Below are positions 1 to 7,121 of a DNA stretch of 9,103 nucleotides, piece by piece. Within the stretch, counting starts at the first letter, position 1. The number at the start of each line of letters is the position of its first letter. Source of the stretch: Candidatus Omnitrophica bacterium CG02_land_8_20_14_3_00__42_8 (GTDB lineage: Bacteria > Omnitrophota > Gorgyraeia > Gorgyraeales > Gorgyraeaceae). Both the position numbers and the translations under genes were made by a program. The stretch is taken from positions 9,017-18,119 of the forward strand of contig PEUD01000104.1 in assembly GCA_002780805.1 (NCBI GenBank). Reading direction: 5' to 3'. Below the pieces are notes generated by a model. That model saw only the letters and a list, made by a program, of their open reading frames with translations. It searched no databases and had not been told where the DNA came from.

Positions 1-2610
1 CCTTTGTCAATAGAAGCCCAGATGGAATGCAGGCTCATAATGTTAGCTTCCAATAATATATTTTCTCCGTCCGACGGAAGGCCTATAGTAACGCCTACGC
101 AGGACATAGTGCTGGGGGTTTATTATTTGACGCTGGAAAAATCAGGATTAAAAGGAGAGGGAAAGGTTTTCGCGGATAAAGACGAGGCAGAATTGGCTTT
201 TTATGACAGAGAGATAGAGCTGCATTCTAAAATCAAAGTAAGAATAAATAATGAACAGGTGAATACTACCGCAGGCAGGATAATTTTTAACAATATACTG
301 CCTGATGGCATGCCTTTTGTGAATGATGCCTTAGAGAAGACAACGCTTAGCAAAGTAGTCGCTAACTGTTATAAATTATTCGGGCATGACGCAACGGTAA
401 AAGTACTGGATGATATAAAGAGGTTAGGTTTTGAGCATTCCACTCTGGCGGGAATTTCTATAGCTATTGACGATCTCGCGATACCTGAAGACAAAAAAAA
501 GGTTATAGCCAACTCAAATAAAGAAGTCAATGTCGTAGAAGACCAGTACAAAAAAGGTATTATTACGGAGCGCGAGAGATATAATAAAATAGTTGATATA
601 TGGACCCATGCGACCGATAAGGTTTCTGACCTTATATTCGAGAATTTAAATACGTTCAACCCCATATTCATGATGGCTAATTCAGGCGCAAGGGGTTCAA
701 AACAACAGATAAGACAGCTCGCCGGGATGCGAGGACTCATGGCAAAGCCTTCGGGCGAAATCATAGAGACCCCTATCACTGCGAATTTCAGGGAAGGGCT
801 TACGGTTCTGGAATATTTCATTTCAACTCATGGCGCAAGAAAAGGCCTGGCGGATACTGCGCTTAAGACAGCTGATTCTGGATATCTAACGAGAAGGCTT
901 GTTGATGTCGCCCAGGACGTTATTATTACGGAAGAAGACTGCGGGACATTGAATGGCATATTGATAGAGGCGATCGTAGAGGCGGATGAAGAAGTCGTGT
1001 CTTTAAGAGACAGGATAATAGGCCGCGTCGCGGTTGATAATATAGTTGACATTATCACTGATGAGATTATTGTTGAAGCAGGCAGTGAAATAACAGAAGA
1101 TATGGCGGACAGGATTCAGTCCGCCGGCATAGAAAAGATAAGGATAAGGAGCGTTCTTACCTGCGAAGAAAAATACGGCGTGTGCGCGAAGTGTTATGGC
1201 AGGGACCTTGCTACAGGCAAGATAGTGGATATGGGAACAGCCGTAGGTATTATTGCGGCTCAGTCAATAGGAGAACCCGGCACCCAGCTGACAATGAGAA
1301 CGTTCCACATAGGAGGCACTGCATCAAGGATTATTGAGCAGTCATTTTTGAAATCGAAATCCAAAGGTATCGTAAAATATCACGGCTTGAAGACGGTAAA
1401 GCAGAAAGAAGGAGACGTGATTGTGCTCAACAGGAACGGCCAGATAAGCATAAACAACGAAAACGGCAGGGAACTTGATAAATACATGGTCCCTTCGGGT
1501 TCTATTCTGTTCGCCGAAGACGGCCAGAAAATAGATAAGAATGTAATGTTTGTAAAATGGGACCCTTACATGTCTCCTATATTAACGGAAGTGACCGGCA
1601 AGGTAAGATATGAAGATATAATAGAAGAAGTGACCATGGTTGAAGAGATAGATGAAGCAACAGGCATGGCAGAGAGAGTTATCATAGAACAAAAAGGAGA
1701 ATATCATCCTCAGATAATAATAGAGAATGCCGAGAAAGAAGTTTTAGCGATTTACCCTATACCTGCGGGAGCGCATGTGGTTCCCCAAAATGGAGTTTTT
1801 ATAAACGCCGGAAACTTGATAGCAAAGACGCCAAGGCAGGTTTCTAAGACCAAGGATATTACCGGAGGATTGCCCAGGGTCGCGGAGCTTTTTGAAGCCC
1901 GCAGGCCGAAAGACCCGGCCATGATAAGCGAAATAGACGGCATTGTAGAATTCGCCACATCTAAGAAAGGCCAAAGAAGAATTATTGTAAAATCCGCTTC
2001 CGGCATGAAACGCGAATATATAATACCGCACGGAAAACACTTGAATGTTTATAAAGGCGACAGGGTTAAGACTGGCGACCAGCTGGTAGATGGGCCTATA
2101 AATCCTCAGGATATTCTGAAGGTGAGCGGAGAAAAGAGGCTCCAGGAATACCTTGTAGATGAGGTTCAGGAAGTTTACAGGCTGCAGGGCGTAAGGATAA
2201 ACGATAAGCATATAGAAATAATAATTAAACAGATGTTGAAAAAAATCAAGATAGAAGACTCCGGAGATACGGATTTTCTTTCAGGTATGCAAATCGATAA
2301 GCATATATTTCAGGAAGAAAACGAAAGAGTTGTGAAACAAAAGGGCAAGCCTGCCAGCGCGACTCCGATACTCCTGGGCATCACAAAGGCATCTTTGAGC
2401 ACGGAGAGTTTTATATCTGCGGCGAGTTTTCAGGAAACAACGCGTATTTTGGCGGACGCGGCCGCGAGCGGCAAGATAGATGAACTCAGGGGCCTGAAAG
2501 AGAATGTTATAATGGGCCACCTGATTCCGGCCGGGACCGGATTCAAAGATCATACCAATATAGAAATGGTAAAAGAAGCCCAGGAAGAAAAAGAAAAGAA
2601 TAATCGATAA
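1..2610 (+). CDS. rpoC: DNA-directed RNA polymerase subunit beta' (C-terminal part, 5' truncated by window)
   Basis: Beta' is the catalytic large subunit of RNA polymerase. The frame is open from base 1 and enters at the segment matching E. coli PLTLEAQLEAR, so roughly the first 480 residues, including the NADFDGD catalytic loop, lie upstream. Visible in order are the bridge-helix region (about 820-905; GARKGLADTALKTADSGYLT), the second zinc site with cysteines at 940, 1162, 1183 and 1192 (DCGTLNG; CEEKYGVCAKC), and the trigger loop (QLTMRTFHIGGTAS, about 1285-1326). An insertion of about 170 residues (about 1327-1845) follows and aligns with E. coli SI3. Then come TKDITGGLPRVAELFEARRP, DVQ-type NEVQEVYRLQGV-like sequence (here DEVQEVYRLQGV) and the terminal LLGITKASLSTESFISAASF. 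The short tail ends in acidic and basic residues. The TAA stop is also the first three bases of the following repeat. The TTG at base 4 is internal, not a start. Confidence 0.98.
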   Translation, partial: PLSIEAQMECRLIMLASNNIFSPSDGRPIVTPTQDIVLGVYYLTLEKSGLKGEGKVFADKDEAELAFYDREIELHSKIKVRINNEQVNTTAGRIIFNNILPDGMPFVNDALEKTTLSKVVANCYKLFGHDATVKVLDDIKRLGFEHSTLAGISIAIDDLAIPEDKKKVIANSNKEVNVVEDQYKKGIITERERYNKIVDIWTHATDKVSDLIFENLNTFNPIFMMANSGARGSKQQIRQLAGMRGLMAKPSGEIIETPITANFREGLTVLEYFISTHGARKGLADTALKTADSGYLTRRLVDVAQDVIITEEDCGTLNGILIEAIVEADEEVVSLRDRIIGRVAVDNIVDIITDEIIVEAGSEITEDMADRIQSAGIEKIRIRSVLTCEEKYGVCAKCYGRDLATGKIVDMGTAVGIIAAQSIGEPGTQLTMRTFHIGGTASRIIEQSFLKSKSKGIVKYHGLKTVKQKEGDVIVLNRNGQISINNENGRELDKYMVPSGSILFAEDGQKIDKNVMFVKWDPYMSPILTEVTGKVRYEDIIEEVTMVEEIDEATGMAERVIIEQKGEYHPQIIIENAEKEVLAIYPIPAGAHVVPQNGVFINAGNLIAKTPRQVSKTKDITGGLPRVAELFEARRPKDPAMISEIDGIVEFATSKKGQRRIIVKSASGMKREYIIPHGKHLNVYKGDRVKTGDQLVDGPINPQDILKVSGEKRLQEYLVDEVQEVYRLQGVRINDKHIEIIIKQMLKKIKIEDSGDTDFLSGMQIDKHIFQEENERVVKQKGKPASATPILLGITKASLSTESFISAASFQETTRILADAAASGKIDELRGLKENVIMGHLIPAGTGFKDHTNIEMVKEAQEEKEKNNR

Positions 2611-2726
2611 TCGCGGAACTACGCGGAAGCCCGCCACTGTTGCTTTGGCGGGACGCGGAAAAACGCGGAAATCAAACGTAAATTTCAGCGTAATTCCGCG
2701 TTAAGTTCTGCGTTATTCTGCGATTA
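2608..2726 (+). repeat. Family A intergenic palindromic element, copy 1 (rpoC-rpsL)
   Basis: This is a full-length 119-nt copy. The outer arms 2608-2628 and 2706-2726 (TAATCGCGG...CTGCGATTA) pair at 17 of 21 positions, plus two G-T wobbles. A side hairpin has stem CCCGCCA (2630-2636) with TGGCGGG (2646-2652) and a 9-nt loop. The inner arms 2653-2671 and 2683-2701 pair at 16 of 19 positions. Together they give a predicted three-way junction. CGCGGAA boxes occur four times on the left, spaced 10 nt within each pair, and TTCNGCG boxes occur four times on the right. Copy 4 differs at only four positions. The first TAA of the element is the rpoC stop codon. The repeat is seen directly; its function is unknown. 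In size and intergenic placement it resembles the ERIC class, without sequence relation that I can see. Confidence 0.93.
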
Positions 2727-2737
2727 ACAAAGAGAGC

Positions 2738-2743
2738 AAGGAG
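2738..2743 (+). promoter_or_regulatory. Ribosome binding site of rpsL
   Basis: AAGGAG lies 7 nt before the rpsL ATG. The surrounding leader from 2727 (ACAAAGAGAGCA...) is almost the same as the leader of tuf at 5891-5912, so both genes share repeat-associated leader sequence as well as a Shine-Dalgarno. Confidence 0.85.
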
Positions 2744-2750
2744 ATAGTTA

Positions 2751-3122
2751 ATGCCTACTATAAGCCAGTTAATAAGGTTTGGCAGGACAGAGAAAAAGAA
2801 GAAGACAAGGTCACCTGCGCTAAAAGGCTGTCCGCAGAAAAGAGGGGTATGTTTACAGGTAAAGACGCAGACCCCTAAAAAACCTAACTCCGCATTAAGA
2901 AAAGTCGCAAGAGTAAGGTTGACAAACGGAATAGAAGTTACCTCCTATATACCGGGAGAAGGCCACAATCTGCAGGAACATTCAATTGTCCTTGTAAGGG
3001 GGGGCAGGATAAAAGACCTTCCAGGAGTCAGATATCATATTGTTAGAGGCACTCTTGACACTGTGGGTGTTCAAAATAGAAAGAGGAGTCGTTCCAAATA
3101 CGGCGCAAAGCGCCCGAAATAG
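2751..3122 (+). CDS. rpsL: 30S ribosomal protein S12
   Basis: S12 sits at the 30S decoding centre and helps check codon-anticodon pairing. The 123-residue product has the usual bacterial length and starts MPTISQLIRFGR. The decoding loop TPKKPNSALRK (residues 41-51) keeps both lysines (43 and 44, equal to E. coli 42 and 43) whose substitution gives streptomycin resistance. The second loop GGRIKDLPGVRYH (84-96) keeps the lysine-aspartate pair; Asp89 corresponds to the residue methylthiolated by RimO in E. coli. The basic C-terminus RSRSKYGAKRPK is typical. The start is fixed by family alignment and by AAGGAG 7 nt upstream. The next gene, rpsG, begins 8 nt after the stop. Confidence 0.99.
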   Translation: MPTISQLIRFGRTEKKKKTRSPALKGCPQKRGVCLQVKTQTPKKPNSALRKVARVRLTNGIEVTSYIPGEGHNLQEHSIVLVRGGRIKDLPGVRYHIVRGTLDTVGVQNRKRSRSKYGAKRPK

Positions 3123-3125
3123 GAG
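3121..3125 (+). promoter_or_regulatory. Ribosome binding site of rpsG overlapping the rpsL stop codon
   Basis: AGGAG begins at the second base of the rpsL TAG stop (3120-3122) and lies 5 nt before the rpsG ATG. A ribosome ending rpsL therefore stops on the rpsG entry site, which favours coupled translation of S12 and S7. This junction has no repeat element. Confidence 0.85.
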
Positions 3126-3130
3126 ATTAA

Positions 3131-3601
3131 ATGAGACGCAGACGAGCAGAAAGAAGAGACATATTGCCTGATCCTAAATATAGCAATAAGCTTGTTACAA
3201 AGTTTGTTAACATGATTATGGAGAAAGGAAAAAAGTCTATCGCAGAGCGTATTGTATATAGCGCCATGGATATAGTTTCCGAAAAAACAGGTAATAAAAA
3301 TGCCGTAGAGGCTTTGCAAAAGGCGTTTGACAATACCAGGCCTCTTTTGGAAGTAAAACCAAGAAGGGTCGGAGGCGCCACTTATCAGATACCTATAGAA
3401 GTTAAAAACGACAGGGGCACATCAATTGCCATGCGCTGGATACGGGATTTTGCCCGTCAGAAAAAGGGCAGGCCTATGTATGAAAAACTTGCGGAAGAAA
3501 TAATAGAAGCGTACAAAGGCCAGGGTTCTGCCATGAAGAAGCGGGAAGACATGCATAAGATGGCAGAAGCTAACAAGGCGTTTGCGCATTATAGATGGTA
3601 A
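3131..3601 (+). CDS. rpsG: 30S ribosomal protein S7
   Basis: S7 starts assembly of the 30S head by binding the 3' domain of 16S rRNA, and contacts the E-site tRNA. The 156 residues match the common bacterial length. The product starts MRRRRAERRDILPDPKYSNKLV, contains the helix VTKFVNMIMEKGKKSIAERI and the beta-hairpin region LLEVKPRRVGGATYQIPIEV, and ends AEANKAFAHYRW, without the C-terminal extension seen in E. coli. The E. coli S7 autoregulatory target lies in a longer rpsL-rpsG spacer. Here that spacer is 8 nt, so such a site cannot be present there. A strong stem-loop follows the stop. Confidence 0.99.
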   Translation: MRRRRAERRDILPDPKYSNKLVTKFVNMIMEKGKKSIAERIVYSAMDIVSEKTGNKNAVEALQKAFDNTRPLLEVKPRRVGGATYQIPIEVKNDRGTSIAMRWIRDFARQKKGRPMYEKLAEEIIEAYKGQGSAMKKREDMHKMAEANKAFAHYRW

Positions 3602-3653
3602 TATCGCGGAACCACGCGGAAGCTTACGTATAGCTTCCGCGTTTTTCCGCGAT
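3602..3653 (+). repeat. Family A element, collapsed hairpin copy 2 (rpsG-fusA)
   Basis: This short copy starts right after the rpsG TAA. Arms 3604-3624 (TCGCGGAACCACGCGGAAGCT is the left arm, positions 3604-3624) and 3632-3652 pair at 19 of 21 positions around a 7-nt loop, TACGTAT. The left arm matches the left outer arm of the other copies. The side hairpin and inner stem are gone, leaving one near-perfect stem. No T tract follows, so it does not look like an intrinsic terminator. It ends 35 nt before the fusA start. Confidence 0.88.
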
Positions 3654-3687
3654 GGCATGCAATATAAAAAAATGGAAATGACAAGGT

Positions 3688-5796
3688 ATGGCAGAAGCAG
3701 CGCAACAGTCAATAAATAAAAAGCACATGATAAGAGAAGTTCCTTTAGAAAAACTTAGGAATATCGGAATTATAGCTCACATAGACGCCGGTAAAACAAC
3801 TACCACGGAGAGGATACTTTTCTATACAGGCCGCGTGTATAAAATAGGCAGTGTGGACGAGGGTACCGCTGTAATGGATTGGATGGAGCAGGAGCAGGAA
3901 AGAGGTATTACTATTACGGCGGCAGCTACTACCTGCGACTGGAAAGACTGCAGAATAAACATTATAGATACGCCCGGCCATGTGGATTTTACGGCAGAGG
4001 TCGAGAGGTCTTTGAAGGTTCTGGACGGAGCGGTTATTGTGTTCTGCGGAGTAGGCGGGGTACAGCCCCAGTCTGAAACAGTGTGGCGCCAGGCAGATAA
4101 CTATAAAGTTCCGCGGATAGCTTTTATAAATAAGATGGATCGCACAGGCGCTGATTTTCTGAAAGTTTTTCGCGACATCACCGATAAATTAGGGGCAAAC
4201 GCATTTCCTTTACAGCTTCCCATAGGGCGCGAGGAAGATTTCAGAGGCGTGATTGATTTGATAAACATGAAAGCCTATATATTTGAAGAAGAAAATAAGC
4301 TGGATAATTTTAGACAAGAGGCGATACCGGAAAACATGCTGCAGGAAGCTAAGAAATTCAGGCATGGCTTGATTGAGAAACTTGCTGAACATGACGAAGT
4401 ATTGATGAATAAGTATGTCCATGATAAAGAGATATCCATAGGCCAGATAAAAACCGCATTAAGAAAAGCGGTTATAAAAGACATGTTTGTGCCTGTATTG
4501 TGCGGGGCATCTTTTAAGAATAAAGGCGTTCAGATGCTTTTAGACGCAGTGTGCGATTGTCTCCCTTCTCCCTTAGATCTTCTGCCTGTAAAAGGCGTGG
4601 ATCCCTATTCGGGCGAAGAGGTATCCAGGAAGACGGATGACGACGAACCTTTCTGCGGGCTGTGTTTTAAAATAGTAACAGACCCTTATATAGGAAGATT
4701 GACATACGTGCGCATCTATTCAGGAACAATCAAGCCAAGTTCTTATGTGTATAATTCCAGCAAGGATACAAAAGAAAGGCTTGCCAAGATAGTGCGTATG
4801 CACGCTAATAAGCAGAAGATAGTAGAGGAAGCAGGCGCAGGCGACATTGTAGGTATCGTAGGCCTTAAAAATACAAAAACAGGAGATACTCTTTGCGTAA
4901 AAGATTATCCTATAATCCTTGAAAAGATACATTTCCCGGAGCCTGTTGTTTCAATGGCAATAGAGCCTGCTACTAAAATGGACCAGGATAAGCTTGGCAT
5001 GGCTTTGAATAAACTGCAGGAAGAAGACCCTACTTTCAAGGTTAAATATAATGCAGAAACAGGGCAGACAATTATATCGGGGATGGGAGAATTGCACCTG
5101 GAGATTATCATGGACAGGTTATTAAGAGAATTCAAAGTGACCGCGAAAACAGGCGCTCCACAGGTCGCTTATAAAGAAATGCCCAGCGAAGAAATCCGAT
5201 CGGTCGGTAAATTCATACAGCAGACAGGCGGCCACGGACAATATGGGCACGTGGTTATTATTATAAAGCCGGGCGAACAGGATTCAGGGATAGAATTCAA
5301 AAATAAGATAGTCGGCGGCGCAATACCTAAAGAGTATATTTCCGCGGTAGAGGACGGCATAGATATGGCTTCAAAGACAGGCGTCCTGGGGGGTTATCCC
5401 GTGATAGACACTATTGTTACTCTCATTGACGGATCTTATCATGAAGTTGATTCCAGTGAGCTGGCTTTCAAGATGGCCGCTTCAATAGCCATGGGCGACG
5501 GATTAAGAAAAGCTAAATGCAAATTAATGGAGCCGATAATGAACCTTGAAGCAATATTTCCGGAAAATTATACCGGAGACGTTATAGGGGACTTAAATTC
5601 CAGGAGGTGCAGGATACGGGAAATTACACAAAAGGGCAAGACAAAGATTGTGAAAGGCGGCGTCCCTCTCGCAGAGATGTTTGGTTACGCAACCAGCATA
5701 AGAAGCTTGACACAAGGCAGGGCTTCGTATACAATGGAACCTTCTCATTATTCAGAAGTTCCTGGAAATATAGCAGAAAAGATAATAGGGAAATAA
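3688..5796 (+). CDS. fusA: Elongation factor G
   Basis: EF-G is the GTPase that drives ribosomal translocation and, with the recycling factor, subunit splitting. The 702 residues match the usual length (E. coli 704). The G domain shows the P-loop AHIDAGKTTTT (30-40), switch II DTPGH (94-98), NKMD (148-151) and GAS (273-275). Domain II begins after about 300. Domain IV has GGHGQYGHV and the tip sequence SYHEVDSSELAFKMA. Domain V ends near GRASYTMEPSHYSEVPGNI. This is the canonical str-operon EF-G. The start is less certain than its neighbours: the chosen ATG has only GGAA 10 nt upstream (3674-3677) and an AAGG too close to the codon. The alternative ATG at 3727 would shorten the N-terminus by 13 residues, nearer the usual family length, but has no Shine-Dalgarno. 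Confidence 0.98.
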   Translation: MAEAAQQSINKKHMIREVPLEKLRNIGIIAHIDAGKTTTTERILFYTGRVYKIGSVDEGTAVMDWMEQEQERGITITAAATTCDWKDCRINIIDTPGHVDFTAEVERSLKVLDGAVIVFCGVGGVQPQSETVWRQADNYKVPRIAFINKMDRTGADFLKVFRDITDKLGANAFPLQLPIGREEDFRGVIDLINMKAYIFEEENKLDNFRQEAIPENMLQEAKKFRHGLIEKLAEHDEVLMNKYVHDKEISIGQIKTALRKAVIKDMFVPVLCGASFKNKGVQMLLDAVCDCLPSPLDLLPVKGVDPYSGEEVSRKTDDDEPFCGLCFKIVTDPYIGRLTYVRIYSGTIKPSSYVYNSSKDTKERLAKIVRMHANKQKIVEEAGAGDIVGIVGLKNTKTGDTLCVKDYPIILEKIHFPEPVVSMAIEPATKMDQDKLGMALNKLQEEDPTFKVKYNAETGQTIISGMGELHLEIIMDRLLREFKVTAKTGAPQVAYKEMPSEEIRSVGKFIQQTGGHGQYGHVVIIIKPGEQDSGIEFKNKIVGGAIPKEYISAVEDGIDMASKTGVLGGYPVIDTIVTLIDGSYHEVDSSELAFKMAASIAMGDGLRKAKCKLMEPIMNLEAIFPENYTGDVIGDLNSRRCRIREITQKGKTKIVKGGVPLAEMFGYATSIRSLTQGRASYTMEPSHYSEVPGNIAEKIIGK

Positions 5797-5890
5797 CCGC
5801 GGAACCATGCGGAAGCCCGCCACTGTTTCTTTGGCGGGACGCGGAAAAACGCTGAAATTATACGTGAGTTTCCACGTAGTTCCGCGATAA
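5794..5890 (+). repeat. Family A element, copy 3, 22 nt shorter (fusA-tuf)
   Basis: This 97-nt copy runs TAACCGCGG...CCGCGATAA. It keeps the left outer boxes, the side hairpin (CCCGCCA and TGGCGGG, with one change in the loop only) and the inner boxes. It lacks exactly the 22 nt between the TTCCGCG box and the terminal bases that form the right outer boxes in copies 1 and 4. GTTCCGCG near its end can instead pair with CGCGGAAC of the first left box. Its first TAA is the fusA stop codon. Confidence 0.9.
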
Positions 5891-5901
5891 ACAAAGAGAG
5901 C

Positions 5902-5907
5902 AGGAGG
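5902..5907 (+). promoter_or_regulatory. Strong ribosome binding site of tuf
   Basis: A full AGGAGG lies 5 nt before the tuf ATG, the best Shine-Dalgarno in the window. This fits EF-Tu normally being the most abundant of these products. Confidence 0.88.
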
Positions 5908-5912
5908 ATAGT

Positions 5913-7115
5913 ATGGCAAAGGAAAAATTTGAACGTAAAAAACCGCACATAAATATCGGTACCATAGGCCACGTAGATCACGGCAAAACTACACTCACGA
6001 GCGCTATCACCAAGGTTCTTTCCAGCCGCGGCTTAGCCCATGCAATGAACTACGATGAGATAGATAACGCCCCTGAAGAGAAGGAACGCGGCGTTACCAT
6101 CAACGTTCATCACGCGGAATACGAAACCGAGGCCCGCCATTACGCTCACGTTGACTGCCCAGGCCACGCCGATTACATAAAGAATATGATCACGGGGAGC
6201 GCCCAGATGGACGGAGCAATACTTGTAGTCTCCGCTGTTGACGGCCCGATGCCTCAGACAAGAGAACACATCCTCCTGGCCCGTCAGGTAGGCGTTCCCT
6301 CGATAGTCGTATGCCTGAATAAAGTTGACGCGGTAGACGACCCTGAATTATTAGACCTCGTAGAGCTCGAAGTCAGAGACCTTCTTAAAAAATACGAATT
6401 CCCTGGAGACAAGGTCCCAATAATAAGGGCATCAGCCCTCAACGCCATGAACTGCGGCTGCGGTAAAGCCGAATGCAAAAATTGCGGCCCTATCCTAGAA
6501 CTCATGAAACAGGTCGATTCCTACATACCCATGCCAAAAAGGGACATTGAAAAGCCCTTCTTAATGGCCGTAGAAGACATATTCAGCATCACAGGCCGCG
6601 GCACAGTCGCAACCGGCAGGGTGGAAAGAGGCATTATAAAGATAGGGGAAGATGTTGACATCGTTGGTTTGACGGAAAAGCCCAAGAAGACAGTAGTTAC
6701 AGGCATCGAGATGTTCAGGAAACTTCTTGATGAAGGCCGGGCAGGAGACAACATAGGAGTCCTCTTGAGAGGCATTGAAAAAGCTGACATCAAGCGCGGA
6801 CAGGTACTCGCGAAGCCGGGCTCAATCACCCCCCACACGAAATTCAAAGCAAAAGTATATATATTAACCAAAGAAGAAGGCGGCAGGCACACCCCGTTCT
6901 TCAACGGTTACAGGCCCCAGTTTTATTTCAGGACCACTGACGTAACAGGAGTCGCGAAACTCCCTCAGGGCGTTGAAATGGTTATGCCGGGGGACAACGT
7001 TGACATAGAAGGAGAACTTATAATCCCTATTGCCATGGAAAAAGAACTCCGCTTCGCGATAAGAGAAGGCGGACATACCGTAGGCGCAGGGGTTGTGTCG
7101 GAGATAATAGCGTAA
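5913..7115 (+). CDS. tuf: Elongation factor Tu with a four-cysteine insertion
   Basis: EF-Tu is the GTPase that delivers aminoacyl-tRNA to the ribosomal A site. The 400 residues are slightly longer than E. coli (394). The G domain shows the P-loop GHVDHGKT (19-26), switch I ERGVTIN (58-64), DCPGH (81-85, with the catalytic histidine 85), NKVD (136-139) and SAL (174-176). Domain II starts near DKPFL-like EKPFLMAV and contains SITGRGTVATGRVERG. Domain III contains GGRHTPFFNGYRPQFYFRTTDVTG and ends AIREGGHTVGAGVVSEIIA. Two things are odd. Where E. coli has EGDAEWEAK, residues 181-191 read CGCGKAECKNC, a possible metal-binding knuckle. Codon choice is also richer in C at third positions than in the neighbours: CTC gives 10 of 27 leucine codons here, while I saw only three CTC codons in the whole of fusA. 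Confidence 0.99.
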   Translation: MAKEKFERKKPHINIGTIGHVDHGKTTLTSAITKVLSSRGLAHAMNYDEIDNAPEEKERGVTINVHHAEYETEARHYAHVDCPGHADYIKNMITGSAQMDGAILVVSAVDGPMPQTREHILLARQVGVPSIVVCLNKVDAVDDPELLDLVELEVRDLLKKYEFPGDKVPIIRASALNAMNCGCGKAECKNCGPILELMKQVDSYIPMPKRDIEKPFLMAVEDIFSITGRGTVATGRVERGIIKIGEDVDIVGLTEKPKKTVVTGIEMFRKLLDEGRAGDNIGVLLRGIEKADIKRGQVLAKPGSITPHTKFKAKVYILTKEEGGRHTPFFNGYRPQFYFRTTDVTGVAKLPQGVEMVMPGDNVDIEGELIIPIAMEKELRFAIREGGHTVGAGVVSEIIA

Positions 7116-7121
7116 AATCGT

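Noticed and set aside
4..6. TTG as start codon of a short rpoC product
   Set aside because: The frame is open to base 1 and the first residues align to the middle of beta', so the gene is simply cut by the window edge.
1744..2211. Long open frame on the minus strand across rpoC, and similar minus-strand frames over fusA, tuf and rplD
   Set aside because: They lie wholly opposite strongly conserved genes, show no recognisable domains and have no own spacing or leaders; they are shadows of the sense genes.
2608..2726. CRISPR-like or iteron array because of repeated CGCGGAA boxes
   Set aside because: Boxes are 7 nt, arranged as direct then inverted sets with no unique spacers; no cas genes or replication gene nearby.
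2611..2750. Promoter between rpoC and rpsL
   Set aside because: The gap is almost entirely repeat sequence; no pair of -35 and -10 boxes with good spacing stood out. An internal promoter cannot be excluded.
2871..2890. Possible streptomycin-resistance change in S12
   Set aside because: Both critical lysines in TPKKPNS and the KDLPG loop are wild type.
3604..3652. Hairpin after rpsG as an intrinsic terminator
   Set aside because: The stem is strong but no run of T follows, and termination here would cut off fusA and tuf.
5607..5855. Plus-strand open frame overlapping the end of fusA and copy 3 of the repeat
   Set aside because: It reads EF-G codons in another frame and then repeat sequence; no family resemblance and no plausible ribosome binding site.
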